Assembly: GCF_003148665.1 (NCBI RefSeq)
Contig: NZ_QGGQ01000003.1
Span: 421,710 to 485,709 of the forward strand
Reading direction: 5' to 3'
Origin: Maribacter polysiphoniae
GTDB taxonomy: Bacteria > Bacteroidota > Bacteroidia > Flavobacteriales > Flavobacteriaceae
Length of the DNA: 64,000 nt
Positions 36,737-45,645 of the stretch are shown here, in pieces. A program made the position numbers and the translations under genes. Within the stretch, counting starts at the first letter, position 1. Every line of letters starts with the position of its first letter. The notes below the pieces were generated by a model that was not told where the DNA came from, ran no database searches, and saw only the letters and a program-made list of their open reading frames with translations.

Positions 36737-38092
36737 ATGATCAGAACAGTGAACCCCTATAACAATAATATATTAAAGGAGTATAAATCGCATTCCGATA
36801 CTGAAATAGAAACAATCTTAAAAAAATCGGATTTAGCTTTTAAGGGTTGGAAGGAAGAATCTTTGGCCTTTCGTATTTCCCTACTACAAAAGGTTTCCAA
36901 ACTTTTATTGGAGCGTAAACAGAAATATGCGGAACTGATGACGCAAGAAATGGGAAAACCCATTAGACAAAGTATTTCTGAATTGGAAAAGTGTGCATGG
37001 GCCTGTGATTTCTATGTGAAAAATGCAGAACGGTTTTTATCGGATGAACTAATAAAAACCGATGCCGATGAAAGTTTTATCAGTTATGACCCATTAGGGA
37101 CCATTTTGGCAATTATGCCTTGGAACTTTCCATTTTGGCAGGTCATACGTTTTGCCGCCCCAACTTTAACTGCCGGTAATACGGCCTTGTTAAAACATGC
37201 CTCCAACACAACTGGGTGTGCCCTGGCCATTGAGCAATTATTTAAAGATGCCGGTTATCCTAATGGTTGTTTTCAGACCATCTTGGCAGATCATGAGGCC
37301 ATAGAAAAGATTATTGGTTCTGATACGGTTCAAGGGGTCTCTTTGACAGGAAGTGAAAAAGCTGGTAGGGCCATTGCTGCCTTGGGCGGTAAGTTCCTGA
37401 AGAAATCGGTCATGGAATTGGGGGGTAACAATGCTTGTATCGTTTGGGAGGATGCTGATTTAGAACGATTTATAGGTGACATGGTAAAAGCCCGTATGCA
37501 GAATACCGGACAAAGTTGTATTGCGGCCAAGCGATTTATTGTGGTAGATGCAGTTTATGACAAGTTTATTAAGACATTCAAAGAGCATATACAATTATTA
37601 AAATCTGGAGACCCCATGAACGAACAGACGGACATCGGGGTCATGGCCCGCGGGGATTTAGCGGATACCTTGGAAGCTCAAATACGGAAATCCGTTAATA
37701 AAGGGGCTACGGTGACCCACGGAAACCGTAAGAAAGGAAATTATTTTGAACCTACCGTTCTTGAAAATGTTACTCCGGGAATGTCCGCTTTTGATGAAGA
37801 ATTATTTGGTCCGGTCGCTGCAATTATAAGGGCAAAGGATAGGGATGATTCCATAAAGATAGCTTCCCATTCCAAATTTGGACTCGGCACCATGCTATTT
37901 ACCCAAGATACAGAAGCGGCCAGAAGAATTATAGGGGATATCCCCGATGGTGCATTTTTTATAAATGAAATGGTAAAATCGGATCCGAGACTTCCTTTTG
38001 GTGGTACCAAAGCTTCAGGTTATGGTCGTGAATTATCCAAGGAAGGTATCCTGGAATTCGTCAATACAAAAACGGTTTACATTAAAAAATAG
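36737..38092 (+). CDS. NAD(P)-dependent aldehyde dehydrogenase, succinate-semialdehyde type
   Basis: A 451-residue enzyme of the ALDH superfamily. Active-site Glu227 in MELGGNNACI and nucleophile Cys261 in NTGQSCIAAKRF are present, with the coenzyme motif SLTGSEKAGRA and the late PFGGTKASGYGREL. Length and the N-terminal NPYNNNILKEY fit the succinate-semialdehyde dehydrogenase (YneI-like) group, but the substrate could be another short aldehyde. It lies alone with a small membrane-protein gene 26 nt downstream, possibly co-transcribed. Confidence 0.88.
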   Translation: MIRTVNPYNNNILKEYKSHSDTEIETILKKSDLAFKGWKEESLAFRISLLQKVSKLLLERKQKYAELMTQEMGKPIRQSISELEKCAWACDFYVKNAERFLSDELIKTDADESFISYDPLGTILAIMPWNFPFWQVIRFAAPTLTAGNTALLKHASNTTGCALAIEQLFKDAGYPNGCFQTILADHEAIEKIIGSDTVQGVSLTGSEKAGRAIAALGGKFLKKSVMELGGNNACIVWEDADLERFIGDMVKARMQNTGQSCIAAKRFIVVDAVYDKFIKTFKEHIQLLKSGDPMNEQTDIGVMARGDLADTLEAQIRKSVNKGATVTHGNRKKGNYFEPTVLENVTPGMSAFDEELFGPVAAIIRAKDRDDSIKIASHSKFGLGTMLFTQDTEAARRIIGDIPDGAFFINEMVKSDPRLPFGGTKASGYGRELSKEGILEFVNTKTVYIKK

Positions 38093-38118
38093 AATATTCA
38101 ACTATAAAATATAGAACT

Positions 38119-38298
38119 ATGAAACAAGGAAACGAAGAAGTCAAATTTGTAAAAGAACCCGAAGAGGAAACCCAAAATTATATTTTTCAAAAAAACAAAA
38201 AAACCAAAGTAGGGGTATTTGTTTTTATCACCATTTTACTATTCCTGATTATTGGGGTCATTACTTCCGTGACCTATTTCACTTCTGAGGCCTTATAA
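38119..38298 (+). CDS. 59-residue single-helix membrane protein
   Basis: A short gene with a charged N-terminal half (NEEVKFVKEPEEE), a basic patch (QKNKKTK), one strong hydrophobic helix (VGVFVFITILLFLIIGVITS) and a short tail ending TSEAL. The codon pattern and clear topology support a real gene, 26 nt after the aldehyde dehydrogenase. No family recognised; predicted inner-membrane protein with the N-terminus inside. Confidence 0.65.
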   Translation: MKQGNEEVKFVKEPEEETQNYIFQKNKKTKVGVFVFITILLFLIIGVITSVTYFTSEAL

Positions 38299-38463
38299 GT
38301 TACTTAAACAGCAATTGCGTTAGTAAAAAACCGAATTGCGATAATCCAAATAGCCTTGACAGGGTACTTTTGAATCTAGAAATAATTATATAAGAGATAA
38401 TCAGATTCCAATAGATAATCCGATTTCTACGGATGTCAATGGAGTCAACAAAACTAAAATTTT

Positions 38464-39150
38464 ATGAAGAAAATGGTAATGGCATTATTTGCCACAATTT
38501 TAACGACGATGCCTCTAATGGCACAAGACAATGAAATAACGGTAAACCTTGAACACTTTGAAGAGTTGAAGGTCTTTGATCAAATCAATGTGAATTTGGT
38601 CAAGAGCAATAAAAACTGGGCGAGTATTACCGGGGACGATACTGATGAGGTGAAAATTGTGAATAACGATGGGAGATTAAAGATACGTATGGAAACCGAT
38701 AATTTCATGGATGGGAATGAAACCATGGTTACACTCTACCATACCCAAAACTTGTCATTGGTTGATGCCAATGAAGGGGCCAAAATAACCTCAAACAATG
38801 AATTGGATGCTAACTACCTAACACTGCGAACACAAGAAGGAGGTGAAATACATACCAAAGTGAATACCCGTAATCTGGATAGTAAGGCAGTTACCGGTGG
38901 CATTCTGAGAATTTCAGGGAGTACCGAAAATCAAGAGGTGAATGTGCGTAGTGGAGGGCAATATGATGCCAAAAATTTGATATCCAATCAATCGGATGTG
39001 ACCATTTTTGCCGGAGGAAATGCCACCGTGACCACTGAGGAATATGTTGAAGCCAATGTGACCGCCGGCGGAACAATTGAAATCTATGGCAATCCTGAAA
39101 CAGTAAAAGAAGATAAGACTTTAGGTGGTTCTATTATCCTAAGGAAATAA
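38464..39150 (+). CDS. Head-GIN (DUF2807) domain secreted protein
   Basis: A 228-residue protein with a signal peptide (PLMAQ). The mature part is the beta-helix-like putative auto-transporter adhesin, head GIN domain: FEELKVFDQINVNLVKS, SLVDANEGAKI and DVTIFAGGNATVTTEEYVEA show the repeated strand pattern, ending with KTLGGSIILRK. Such proteins are frequent in Bacteroidota and of unclear role, probably surface or periplasmic. It is followed by a GC-rich terminator. Confidence 0.85.
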   Translation: MKKMVMALFATILTTMPLMAQDNEITVNLEHFEELKVFDQINVNLVKSNKNWASITGDDTDEVKIVNNDGRLKIRMETDNFMDGNETMVTLYHTQNLSLVDANEGAKITSNNELDANYLTLRTQEGGEIHTKVNTRNLDSKAVTGGILRISGSTENQEVNVRSGGQYDAKNLISNQSDVTIFAGGNATVTTEEYVEANVTAGGTIEIYGNPETVKEDKTLGGSIILRK

Positions 39151-39177
39151 TTGAACAGATTAATTAACAGAATATTC

Positions 39178-39210
39178 AAGGGGATGGGTTCGTACCCAAT
39201 CCCCTTTTTT
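39178..39210 (+). terminator. Terminator after the head-GIN gene
   Basis: AAGGGGATGGGT and ACCCAATCCCCTT pair with one bulge around a 4-nt loop, followed by six T. Confidence 0.85.
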
Positions 39211-39738
39211 GTACCGTAATATCGTAAAACATTTATTTGGGCATTTTGAATAGAAATTGTCCTCGTACCCAAACATATTTTTAAAAGTTATAATTGTACT
39301 GATTACCCTTTTGAGTAGTGCTTGTGCAACGCATAGTCTTCAATATGAAAAAGGTCCATTGTCAAACCTGATTCCCAAACTCGATTGTCCAGTGAAAAAA
39401 TATCTTGTCATTCCAATCTTTATCTTTTCAGTATCATGTGATGATCCTGTCCATTAGTGCCACCAGGCCCAATGTTACAAGTGGTACCTTCACCAAAGAT
39501 GACGTGGTGCAAAAAAGGGGGACTTGCTGTTCTTTGGGTATTTTCTCAAAATGAAACTCAAATATTATGGTCGACCTGTACTGTATTCATGATTGGAATC
39601 ATTCTATCGGTTATCGCTTTTGGAGAATGTTTTCAGCATTGTGGCCCTGAAAACGTTTTGAGAAGTTTAGAGTGCTCGATGGGAGCGGAATAAACATAAG
39701 TAATTTCGAGAGTGTAACCATTTATAAAAACATTAGGT
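39211..39738. other. Gene-free stretch with weak coding-like remnants
   Basis: A plus-strand frame at ~39275-39457 starts like a lipoprotein (VLITLLSSACATHSLQYEK), and a second at ~39457-39693 continues. Neither has a plausible start site or recognisable domain. They may be pieces of a decayed secreted protein, but I cannot identify it. Confidence 0.3.
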
Positions 39739-39773
39739 AAAAAAAATACCGGGATAATCCCGGTATTTTTTTT
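39739..39773. terminator. Bidirectional terminator
   Basis: A perfect AATACCGGGA-TAA-TCCCGGTATT hairpin is flanked by an A run on the left and a T run on the right, so it can terminate both strands. It lies ~58 nt beyond the stop of the minus-strand gene at 39831. Confidence 0.9.
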
Positions 39774-39830
39774 CTTTGGTCTTAACCCATAAGATCATGA
39801 GTGATTTTGATTTTTTGCGAATTGTTCTAT

Positions 39831-40145
39831 TCAATTGTTATCTACCCTATACCTTTCTGTAGTTTCTAAATTTTCGTTTCTATCCCCACCAGGTCCAAAT
39901 AAATTATTTTCTTCATTGGAAATACTACCTTGACTAGAGGTTAAATTGTGTTCATTTCTACCCGGGATATCCAAATCCTTGCCAAAGAAATCTATACGGT
40001 CTTTGCGCTGTTGTAAAAGTAGATCATCATCAGGATCCATACTGAGCCCTTTTTTGCCTAAAGCATAAAGATCTTCTTTTGTCACTTCAGCGTTATAGGA
40101 TGATTTTGGTTTCGTTGTACTTTCGTTATTGTTCTTTGTTTGCAT
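39831..40145 (-). CDS. Small acidic conserved Bacteroidota protein
   Basis: A 104-residue polar, probably disordered protein. The pattern EDLYALGKKGLSMDPDDDLL, then FFGKDLDIPG and the closing ENNLFGPGGDRNENLE matches a family widespread in Bacteroidota (ALGPKDLSMD...DFAGKDLDIPG...), whose function is unknown. Terminated by the bidirectional hairpin. Confidence 0.75.
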   Translation of the reverse strand: MQTKNNNESTTKPKSSYNAEVTKEDLYALGKKGLSMDPDDDLLLQQRKDRIDFFGKDLDIPGRNEHNLTSSQGSISNEENNLFGPGGDRNENLETTERYRVDNN

Positions 40146-40256
40146 TATCGATGTTTTTATACGTATTCTATTAAGGGTAAAGTCCCTTTGTTTTTTATTC
40201 GTCCATTGTGATGGATGAGGACCGGATCATGGGAATGATTTTTCGATTTATGAAAA

Positions 40257-40556
40257 TTATCTAGCTCCCATTTTATTCTTTTGTTTACGTAATTGATCCT
40301 CTAGATCTCTAATTGTTTCCGAAATTGCCGCCTCAAAGGTTTTCGCGTTGGTTGAAGCGAAAAGCCTTGGTCCCGGCATACTTAATCGGATTTCACAGAT
40401 TTGTTCATTATCATCCGTTCGGTTTTGCGTCTTAAAGAACACATCCGCCCTATGTACAAAATCAAATTTTTCTTGTAAACGATCCAGTTTTTCTTTGGAA
40501 ATATTTTCCAGTCTATCGCTGGCAGTTACATCGTGGTATTCGTAAATTATCTGCAT
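40257..40556 (-). CDS. RaiA/HPF-family ribosome-associated factor
   Basis: A 99-residue beta-alpha-beta-beta-beta-alpha protein of the S30AE/ribosome hibernation type: ASDRLENISKEKLDRLQEKF, AKTFEAAISETIRDLEDQL and a basic C-terminus. It binds the 30S subunit and stalls ribosomes under stress. This is the short form without the dimerisation extension. It fits the stress-related neighbourhood. Confidence 0.85.
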   Translation of the reverse strand: MQIIYEYHDVTASDRLENISKEKLDRLQEKFDFVHRADVFFKTQNRTDDNEQICEIRLSMPGPRLFASTNAKTFEAAISETIRDLEDQLRKQKNKMGAR

Positions 40557-40760
40557 AGTATTGTTTTTTAGGGTTTCTTGAATAGACCTACTGGTCTTTA
40601 AAATCTTTAAATAAAAGTAAGGGAAGGTGGTTTAAGGCTTTAACCCAAATACATTGGATTTTAATGTTTTCGATTTATCCAAGCCCTAGAACCTGATTAG
40701 AAATGGGATGTATGACAAAACCAATCTTGAACGGGCCATAGGCTCTAAAGAAAGATGTAT

Positions 40761-41780
40761 TTATAACTTCTGATTCTCTTGTCCATATTCATTTTTGTAA
40801 ATACTTACCACAATAAGAAATAAGCTGATCAATAACGGCCCGAAAATCAATCCGATAAAACCAAAAAGTGGCACACCTACCAACACTCCGGTTAAAGTGA
40901 TCAGGGGATGAACGTCCTCCAGCCTTTTTAGCACATACAATCGTAAAAGGTTATCAGTAGCACCGATGGCTACAAGACCATAAATTAAAACTCCCCATGC
41001 CTGGAAGGTATTCCCGTTGGATAAAGCCAATAAAAAAATAGGAATGGTACCCAATGCGCTTCCAACAAATGGAATCATGGAGCCAATGGTTACTATTGCT
41101 GCCCAAAAAAAAGGATCGGACACACCAAATATCAAAAAGCCAATTAATCCAACAATACCCTGCCCAAGGGCGACCAATGGTATTCCCAAGGAATTAGCAC
41201 GTACTTTTTTCGTGGTTTCTATTCCTATGGTCTTAAGGTTTTTGTCTTTAATGGGAATGTATTCAAAAAGGGAAGCTTTAAGTTCTTTCCTATTGGTAAG
41301 CATAAAAAACAATAGAAAATACATCAATGTCACCGCTATCAGGGTATTGAAAGTCCCTCCGGCGAAATTTTGCAAGTTATCAGACAGCCATGTGGTAATG
41401 GCACTTGTATCGATTTCCGAGGTCATATTAAAATATAAATAGGATTCCAGTCGCTCCACTTGTGATTTGGCGGCATTGATTACTTTCTGTGAATTATCGA
41501 CCGCAAACTGCACTTTACTGCCCATCATGAGTCCCAAGCCAACTATAGGGACCATAATACATAAGAAAGATAGGGCCATTAAGAAAATAGCGGCTAGATT
41601 AGGATACCAACCTTTTGCCGTTAATTTTTCCATAGGCTTTCGAAGAATAACGTATATGGTTATAGCCCCTAGCACACCACTTAAATACGGAAGCATCTCC
41701 TGAAAAATGAGACCTCCCATTAGTAGTAAAAGGAGCAAAACGAAAATCTGCCGTATTATTTGTGGGCTTATATATTTCAT
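40761..41780 (-). CDS. AI-2E family transporter (PerM/TqsA-like)
   Basis: A 339-residue inner-membrane protein with about eight helices. It has the AI-2E/UPF0118 pattern LSGVLGAITIYVILRKPMEK near the N-terminus and GLIFGPLLISLFLIVVSIYK near the end. Members export diverse small molecules or act as cation antiporters; the substrate is not predictable. Monocistronic. Confidence 0.88.
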   Translation of the reverse strand: MKYISPQIIRQIFVLLLLLLMGGLIFQEMLPYLSGVLGAITIYVILRKPMEKLTAKGWYPNLAAIFLMALSFLCIMVPIVGLGLMMGSKVQFAVDNSQKVINAAKSQVERLESYLYFNMTSEIDTSAITTWLSDNLQNFAGGTFNTLIAVTLMYFLLFFMLTNRKELKASLFEYIPIKDKNLKTIGIETTKKVRANSLGIPLVALGQGIVGLIGFLIFGVSDPFFWAAIVTIGSMIPFVGSALGTIPIFLLALSNGNTFQAWGVLIYGLVAIGATDNLLRLYVLKRLEDVHPLITLTGVLVGVPLFGFIGLIFGPLLISLFLIVVSIYKNEYGQENQKL

Positions 41781-41948
41781 AGTTATGTTTTATGATTGAT
41801 GAACTTGTTATTCATAAAGCCTTAATGGGATTCGGCAAGGGTACTTTTGAATAGCTCTACATTTTATTTTCTAAAATTGGGGAAACAATACGAAGATTGT
41901 TAGTGTAATCCGTTTAAAAATTGACTCAGGAAAGAAGTGAAAAATAAG

Positions 41949-42851
41949 TCATTTTTTAACGGCAATATCCGAAGGTTCGATACCTGCGCCATATCTATTG
42001 GCATAAACATAGGTGAATTCGGCACCGAAAAATAATATTAGAGATGAGTATGATACCCATAGCAGGATCAGTACAATGGTTCCGGCTGCGCCATAGGTAG
42101 AACCTGGTTCTGCATGTCCAAAATAAAGGCCTAACAAAAACTTACCGATAACAAAGAGCAGGGCTGTCAGTAAGGCCCCTGTCCAAACGGTTTTCCATTT
42201 TATTTTTACATCGGGCAGGTATTTGAACATTAAGGCGAAAAGAACGGTTATGATCCCGACCGATAAGGAAAAGTCCAGAGCATAGCTTAAATACACCAAA
42301 AAGTCGGGTAAAACGGTACGAATATAATTAGTCATGGCACTTATCGCCGCAGTCACCATAAAACTTATGAGCAATAAAAAGCCGATTACCAAAACGAAGG
42401 CAAAACTCAATATTCGGTCGGTGATGACCTTCCAAATTTTTGCATTGGGCTTTGGAGCTATTTTCCAGATTTCATTCAATGATATTTTTAATTGGTAGAA
42501 TACCCCCGTAGCACCGAAAAGTAAGGTCCCGATTCCAATGATGGTAGAAAGGGTGTTTTTATCAGAGTTACGGGTTTCTTTGATGATATTTTCAATGGAT
42601 GTTGCAGCATCCTTTCCCAAGGCCGATGAAAATTCACCCGTTAATTCACCTTGTACGATTTCATAACCCCAAATAGAACCGACCAAATTTATAATGATCA
42701 CCAATAATGCGGGTAAGGATATAACCGCGTAATAGGCAACAATCGCACTTAATCGAAAAGGGTCGTCTTGCATCCACGCTTTATACGTTTTTGAAATAAG
42801 ATCTGGCAAGTGCTTAATTTTGAAAACGGTGGTGGTTTTTTGATTTTTCAT
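41949..42851 (-). CDS. YihY/BrkB-family membrane protein
   Basis: A 300-residue protein with six hydrophobic helices. It shows the family pattern: DDPFRLSAIVAYYAVISLPA near the start, GVFYQLKISLNEIWKI in the middle, and GAAGTIVLILLWVSYSSLIL then FFGAEFTYVYANRYG near the end. The function is unclear (formerly mis-named RNase BN). Another envelope gene beside the AI-2E transporter. Confidence 0.9.
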   Translation of the reverse strand: MKNQKTTTVFKIKHLPDLISKTYKAWMQDDPFRLSAIVAYYAVISLPALLVIIINLVGSIWGYEIVQGELTGEFSSALGKDAATSIENIIKETRNSDKNTLSTIIGIGTLLFGATGVFYQLKISLNEIWKIAPKPNAKIWKVITDRILSFAFVLVIGFLLLISFMVTAAISAMTNYIRTVLPDFLVYLSYALDFSLSVGIITVLFALMFKYLPDVKIKWKTVWTGALLTALLFVIGKFLLGLYFGHAEPGSTYGAAGTIVLILLWVSYSSLILFFGAEFTYVYANRYGAGIEPSDIAVKK

Positions 42852-43145
42852 GTATCAAAAATTTTTAAGTATTGATAGATAAATGAACATGTTTTCCCCA
42901 AAGTTTTTAAATGCTTTTGAAAAAACGAAAGCCTCATGTTCTAGTTGGGGAATATTCAAGATTCTATCTATTGGTAGTAAATAGTCTTGTTTTGAACTAA
43001 CCCCGTTAAGGACATTTTTTTTACTATGGAAAACTACTGTATTCGGCTTAAAAGGATTTGCTCGATTACTTGAAATTTTAATGATATCAATTAGCCTATT
43101 GAAAGATCTAGGTTACGTTGATTCATAATCCAAATTGAATGAATT

Positions 43146-43170
43146 ATTCTACTTTTAAACAGTTCGGTTT
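43146..43170 (-). repeat. 25-bp inverted repeat, copy 1
   Basis: The reverse complement of this stretch matches 46503-46527 at 23 of 25 positions (AAACNGAACTNTTTAAAAGT core). Looser similarity continues to about 43187 (TGATCTCCTACC versus TGACCTCCTCCT). It lies 26 bp from the 58-bp repeat copy 1. Confidence 0.75.
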
Positions 43171-43195
43171 AACGGTAGGAGATCAGGAAGCTTAC

Positions 43196-43253
43196 AAGAT
43201 GAGTTAGGGTACTTTATCGGCAAACCAAAATAGAATCAAAAGTTCAAATAAAG
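43196..43253 (+). repeat. 58-bp direct repeat, copy 1
   Basis: Begins AAGATGAGTTAGGGTACTTT and is identical to 46561-46618 except for C/T at position 42 of the unit. The copies are 3.4 kb apart on the same strand, outside any intact gene. Copy 1 runs directly into the PepSY relic. Confidence 0.92.
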
Positions 43254-43461
43254 AATCGTTATTTAGGATCCTTTTTAGCCGGAATCATGATTGTATATAC
43301 CATCAGTGGCAATGTACTTACTTTTAGGAATATCACATAAAAAAAAGAGATCCATATAGAGAAAACCTTGCATGTTCATGCCAACGATATCCGTATTTAA
43401 AAAAGGAATGTATTTTACCATTGGTGGTATGACATTGACAATTATCTTGCTTTTTGTATAA
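43254..43461 (+). pseudogene. Relic of a PepSY-type/TM-helix membrane protein
   Basis: The start reads NRYLGSFLAGIMIVYTISGN then VLTFR, the first helix of a Bacteroidota PepSY-TM-like membrane protein. A TAA follows, then EIHIEKTLHVHAND in the same frame. From 43393 another frame reads VFKKGMYFTIGGMTLTIILL and ends FV-stop, the usual C-terminus of that family. The middle (~100 residues) is missing, so this is an internally deleted, frameshifted relic. Confidence 0.7.
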
Positions 43462-43545
43462 ATCAATAAATTTTAAGGAAGCTAACAATTATGGTAATTT
43501 CAACATAGTGAAGTGCTCATAGAAATCGGGCGTCTTTAACAAAAT

Positions 43546-43680
43546 ATAACAAGTCCAACTGGTCTTGGCGCTCTTACTTTTCCACCAATTTTCGGTGTGT
43601 TGTCCAATGCCTTGTACAAGGCTACCGGATGAGGACATTATCAGCAACCTTTTCTCGACAATCCTATATATAAGGGTTGG
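43546..43680 (+). pseudogene. Relic of a molybdopterin-binding oxidoreductase C-terminus
   Basis: In one frame: SPTGLGALTFPPIFGVLSNA, LYKATG, an in-frame TGA, then GHYQQPFLDNPIYKG. This matches the end of xanthine dehydrogenase/isoquinoline oxidoreductase large subunits (GEPxLPPxxGAxANAxYxATGKR...QPF). Nothing of the preceding ~650 residues remains. The stretch 42852-43145 before the repeats shows only one weak coding-like piece (~43040-43130) and no gene. Confidence 0.65.
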
Positions 43681-43752
43681 GGTAGCGGCCATACATAATC
43701 TGCCCGCTTACATTATGGCTTTTGACTTGCCGGATGAAGACTTTCCTTGACC

Positions 43753-44460
43753 TTATCCGTTACCAACCAATTTTTGCACTTCGTCGCGAAAAGTCTCCCC
43801 GACGGAAAGCTCTTTGTCTCCCAGAAAAATGCTGTTCTTACGTATTGCGGTAATCGCATTGATGGCCACCGAATACGATTTATGTACCCTGATAAATTTG
43901 TTCGGAGGCAGTTCCCTTCCCAGTTCCTTGAAACTGGTGCGAACCACTAACGGATGTTCGGCACTCTTTAAATGAAATTTGATATAATCGCCATAGCCTT
44001 TCATCCATATGATATCTTCGAAGGTTATTTTTACTTGACTGTAATCGGCATTCACGAAAAAATGGTCTTTACCCTGAGCGGTGGAATTTGTACCCCGTAC
44101 GGACTTGAGTTCATAAAGCTCCTTGGCGCGGTTACAGGCCTTGATAAAGCGCTCTAAAGCCACGGGTTTTACTAAATAGTCAACAACATCAAGATCGTAA
44201 CTCTCAACGGCATATTGTTTATAGGCAGTAATGAAGATGACCAACGGTTTCCTTTCTAGACTGGCTATAAATTGGAGTCCGGTCAGTCCGGGCATTTGAA
44301 TATCGATAAATATGAGGTCTATGGGGCTCTTTTCCATAATTTCCATCGCCTCAAACGCATTGTTGCAGGTCGCCACCAAATTTAGGAAAGGTACATTACT
44401 TATGTTATCCTCTAATAACCCTAACGCTAAGGGTTCGTCATCTATGGCAATACAGTTCAT
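43753..44460 (-). CDS. LytTR-family response regulator
   Basis: 235 residues from the ATG at 44458-44460, whose A overlaps the kinase stop codon (TAATG), so the two are translationally coupled. The longer frame to 44499 lies inside the kinase gene and is not used. The receiver domain (1-120) has acidic pocket DDEP, phospho-acceptor Asp53 in FIDIQMPGL and Lys in YLVKPV. The LytTR DNA-binding domain (~140-235) shows ADYSQVKITFEDIIWMKGYG and FIRVHKSYSVAINAI. It acts on an unknown target; the secreted protein upstream at 45646 is a candidate. Confidence 0.93.
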   Translation of the reverse strand: MNCIAIDDEPLALGLLEDNISNVPFLNLVATCNNAFEAMEIMEKSPIDLIFIDIQMPGLTGLQFIASLERKPLVIFITAYKQYAVESYDLDVVDYLVKPVALERFIKACNRAKELYELKSVRGTNSTAQGKDHFFVNADYSQVKITFEDIIWMKGYGDYIKFHLKSAEHPLVVRTSFKELGRELPPNKFIRVHKSYSVAINAITAIRKNSIFLGDKELSVGETFRDEVQKLVGNG

Positions 44461-45500
44461 TAGGATACGAGTTTTAGTTTCAGGGTAATGGAATACCATT
44501 CGTCGGACTTCTCGATGTCGAGATCATGATTCCCAGCGTACAATAGTTCCAGCCTTCTTTTTATATTGGCCAGACCGATACCGGAGACCTTGTCCTTAGC
44601 TTGGTCATTATCAATATATTTGTTTCGCACCGAAAAAATGAGCATACCGTTGATCGCCTGCAGTGAAATGGTAATTGTCGGGGCTTCGACCATACCTGTA
44701 CCGTGTTTAAAGGCATTTTCCACAAAGGGAATCAACAGCATCGGTTCGATGGCATGCCAGTCTTCCTTCAAATTCAAATCAACATTTAAACGAAGCCGGT
44801 CCCCGAAACGAAGCTGTTGCAGGTCGATATAGCTCCTTAAATAATCGACCTCACTCTTTAGAAGTACTTTTTCATCATCGGTATCATAAAGCATGTACTG
44901 CATCAGGGAGGATAATTTTAAGATGGTGGGTTCCAATTTGTCGCTTTTCATCCGCACTAAGGCGACCATATTGTTAAGCACGTTGAAGAGAAAATGCGGA
45001 CTGATCTGGGACCGCAAAAAAGCGAGTTCCGTTTTGAGGTTTTCACTTTCCCGCTCCTTTGATTTGCGATCCATCTTCAAACGGTCGCTTACCGTTTTAT
45101 AGGCAATAGCTATTAAAACAAAGAACAGAAAAGGAAGGGCGTTGTGCCAAAGGGCCGTATTGAGCGAATAAGGAAAGTCGAACCCTAGTGCATCATAGAC
45201 CAATCGGTTGATCAAGAGTATCCCGATCAACAATCCCAAGTTCACTGCCAGATATATTAAAATGTTTTTGCGATACAACAATCGGGGAATGAAAAAAAGC
45301 ATATTCAAATAGAAGGTCGCGACCCAAATGATGTTCATAACGATATTCAGGACAAGAATTTTACGGGCAAATTCCGTTGGTACTCTATCCCCATCCCACT
45401 GTAATGAAAAGATATAGGGAAGCGCGAAGATGAACCCCCAAACCAGCAGATGAATGATTATCGCTTGGTATTTTTTTAATGAATTCAGTTGTAATTGCAT
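44460..45500 (-). CDS. LytS/YehU-type sensor histidine kinase
   Basis: 346 residues with four N-terminal membrane helices (~12-31, 48-72, 79-98, 120-134) and a short coiled linker. The His_kinase core has phospho-acceptor His169 in SQISPHFLFN and N-box PFVENAFKHGTG, with the G-box GIGLANIKRRL. No large periplasmic sensor is present, so the signal is probably membrane-borne. It forms an operon with the regulator that overlaps its stop codon. Confidence 0.92.
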   Translation of the reverse strand: MQLQLNSLKKYQAIIIHLLVWGFIFALPYIFSLQWDGDRVPTEFARKILVLNIVMNIIWVATFYLNMLFFIPRLLYRKNILIYLAVNLGLLIGILLINRLVYDALGFDFPYSLNTALWHNALPFLFFVLIAIAYKTVSDRLKMDRKSKERESENLKTELAFLRSQISPHFLFNVLNNMVALVRMKSDKLEPTILKLSSLMQYMLYDTDDEKVLLKSEVDYLRSYIDLQQLRFGDRLRLNVDLNLKEDWHAIEPMLLIPFVENAFKHGTGMVEAPTITISLQAINGMLIFSVRNKYIDNDQAKDKVSGIGLANIKRRLELLYAGNHDLDIEKSDEWYSITLKLKLVS

Positions 45501-45581
45501 AAATATCCTTCTTGATTGGCAAGATAACCAAAACTAAGATATGCTTTATACAGCATCATCTTGCGTAATACGGATTAATGA

Positions 45582-45617
45582 GAAAACGGCCTTAACTAAT
45601 TTCCAAAGACCGTTTTC
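45582..45617 (-). terminator. Hairpin after the secreted protein gene
   Basis: GAAAACGG / CCGTTTTC stem with a long loop, 29 nt beyond the stop at 45646 on the minus strand and upstream of the kinase gene. Confidence 0.5.
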
Positions 45618-45645
45618 CACTAACAAACAAATTATAAGTTCTTTT

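Noticed and set aside
39257..39693. Two plus-strand frames as a split metallophosphoesterase lipoprotein
   Set aside because: Only a vague resemblance (lipobox-like start, a later W/GGL segment); not enough to name.
40160..40200. Small hairpin AAGGG/CCCTT before a T run as a terminator
   Set aside because: Orientation is wrong for the minus-strand genes around it and the stem is only 5 bp.
43275..43466. Minus-strand 63-codon frame
   Set aside because: It is the antisense shadow of the PepSY relic, which is protein-like on the plus strand.
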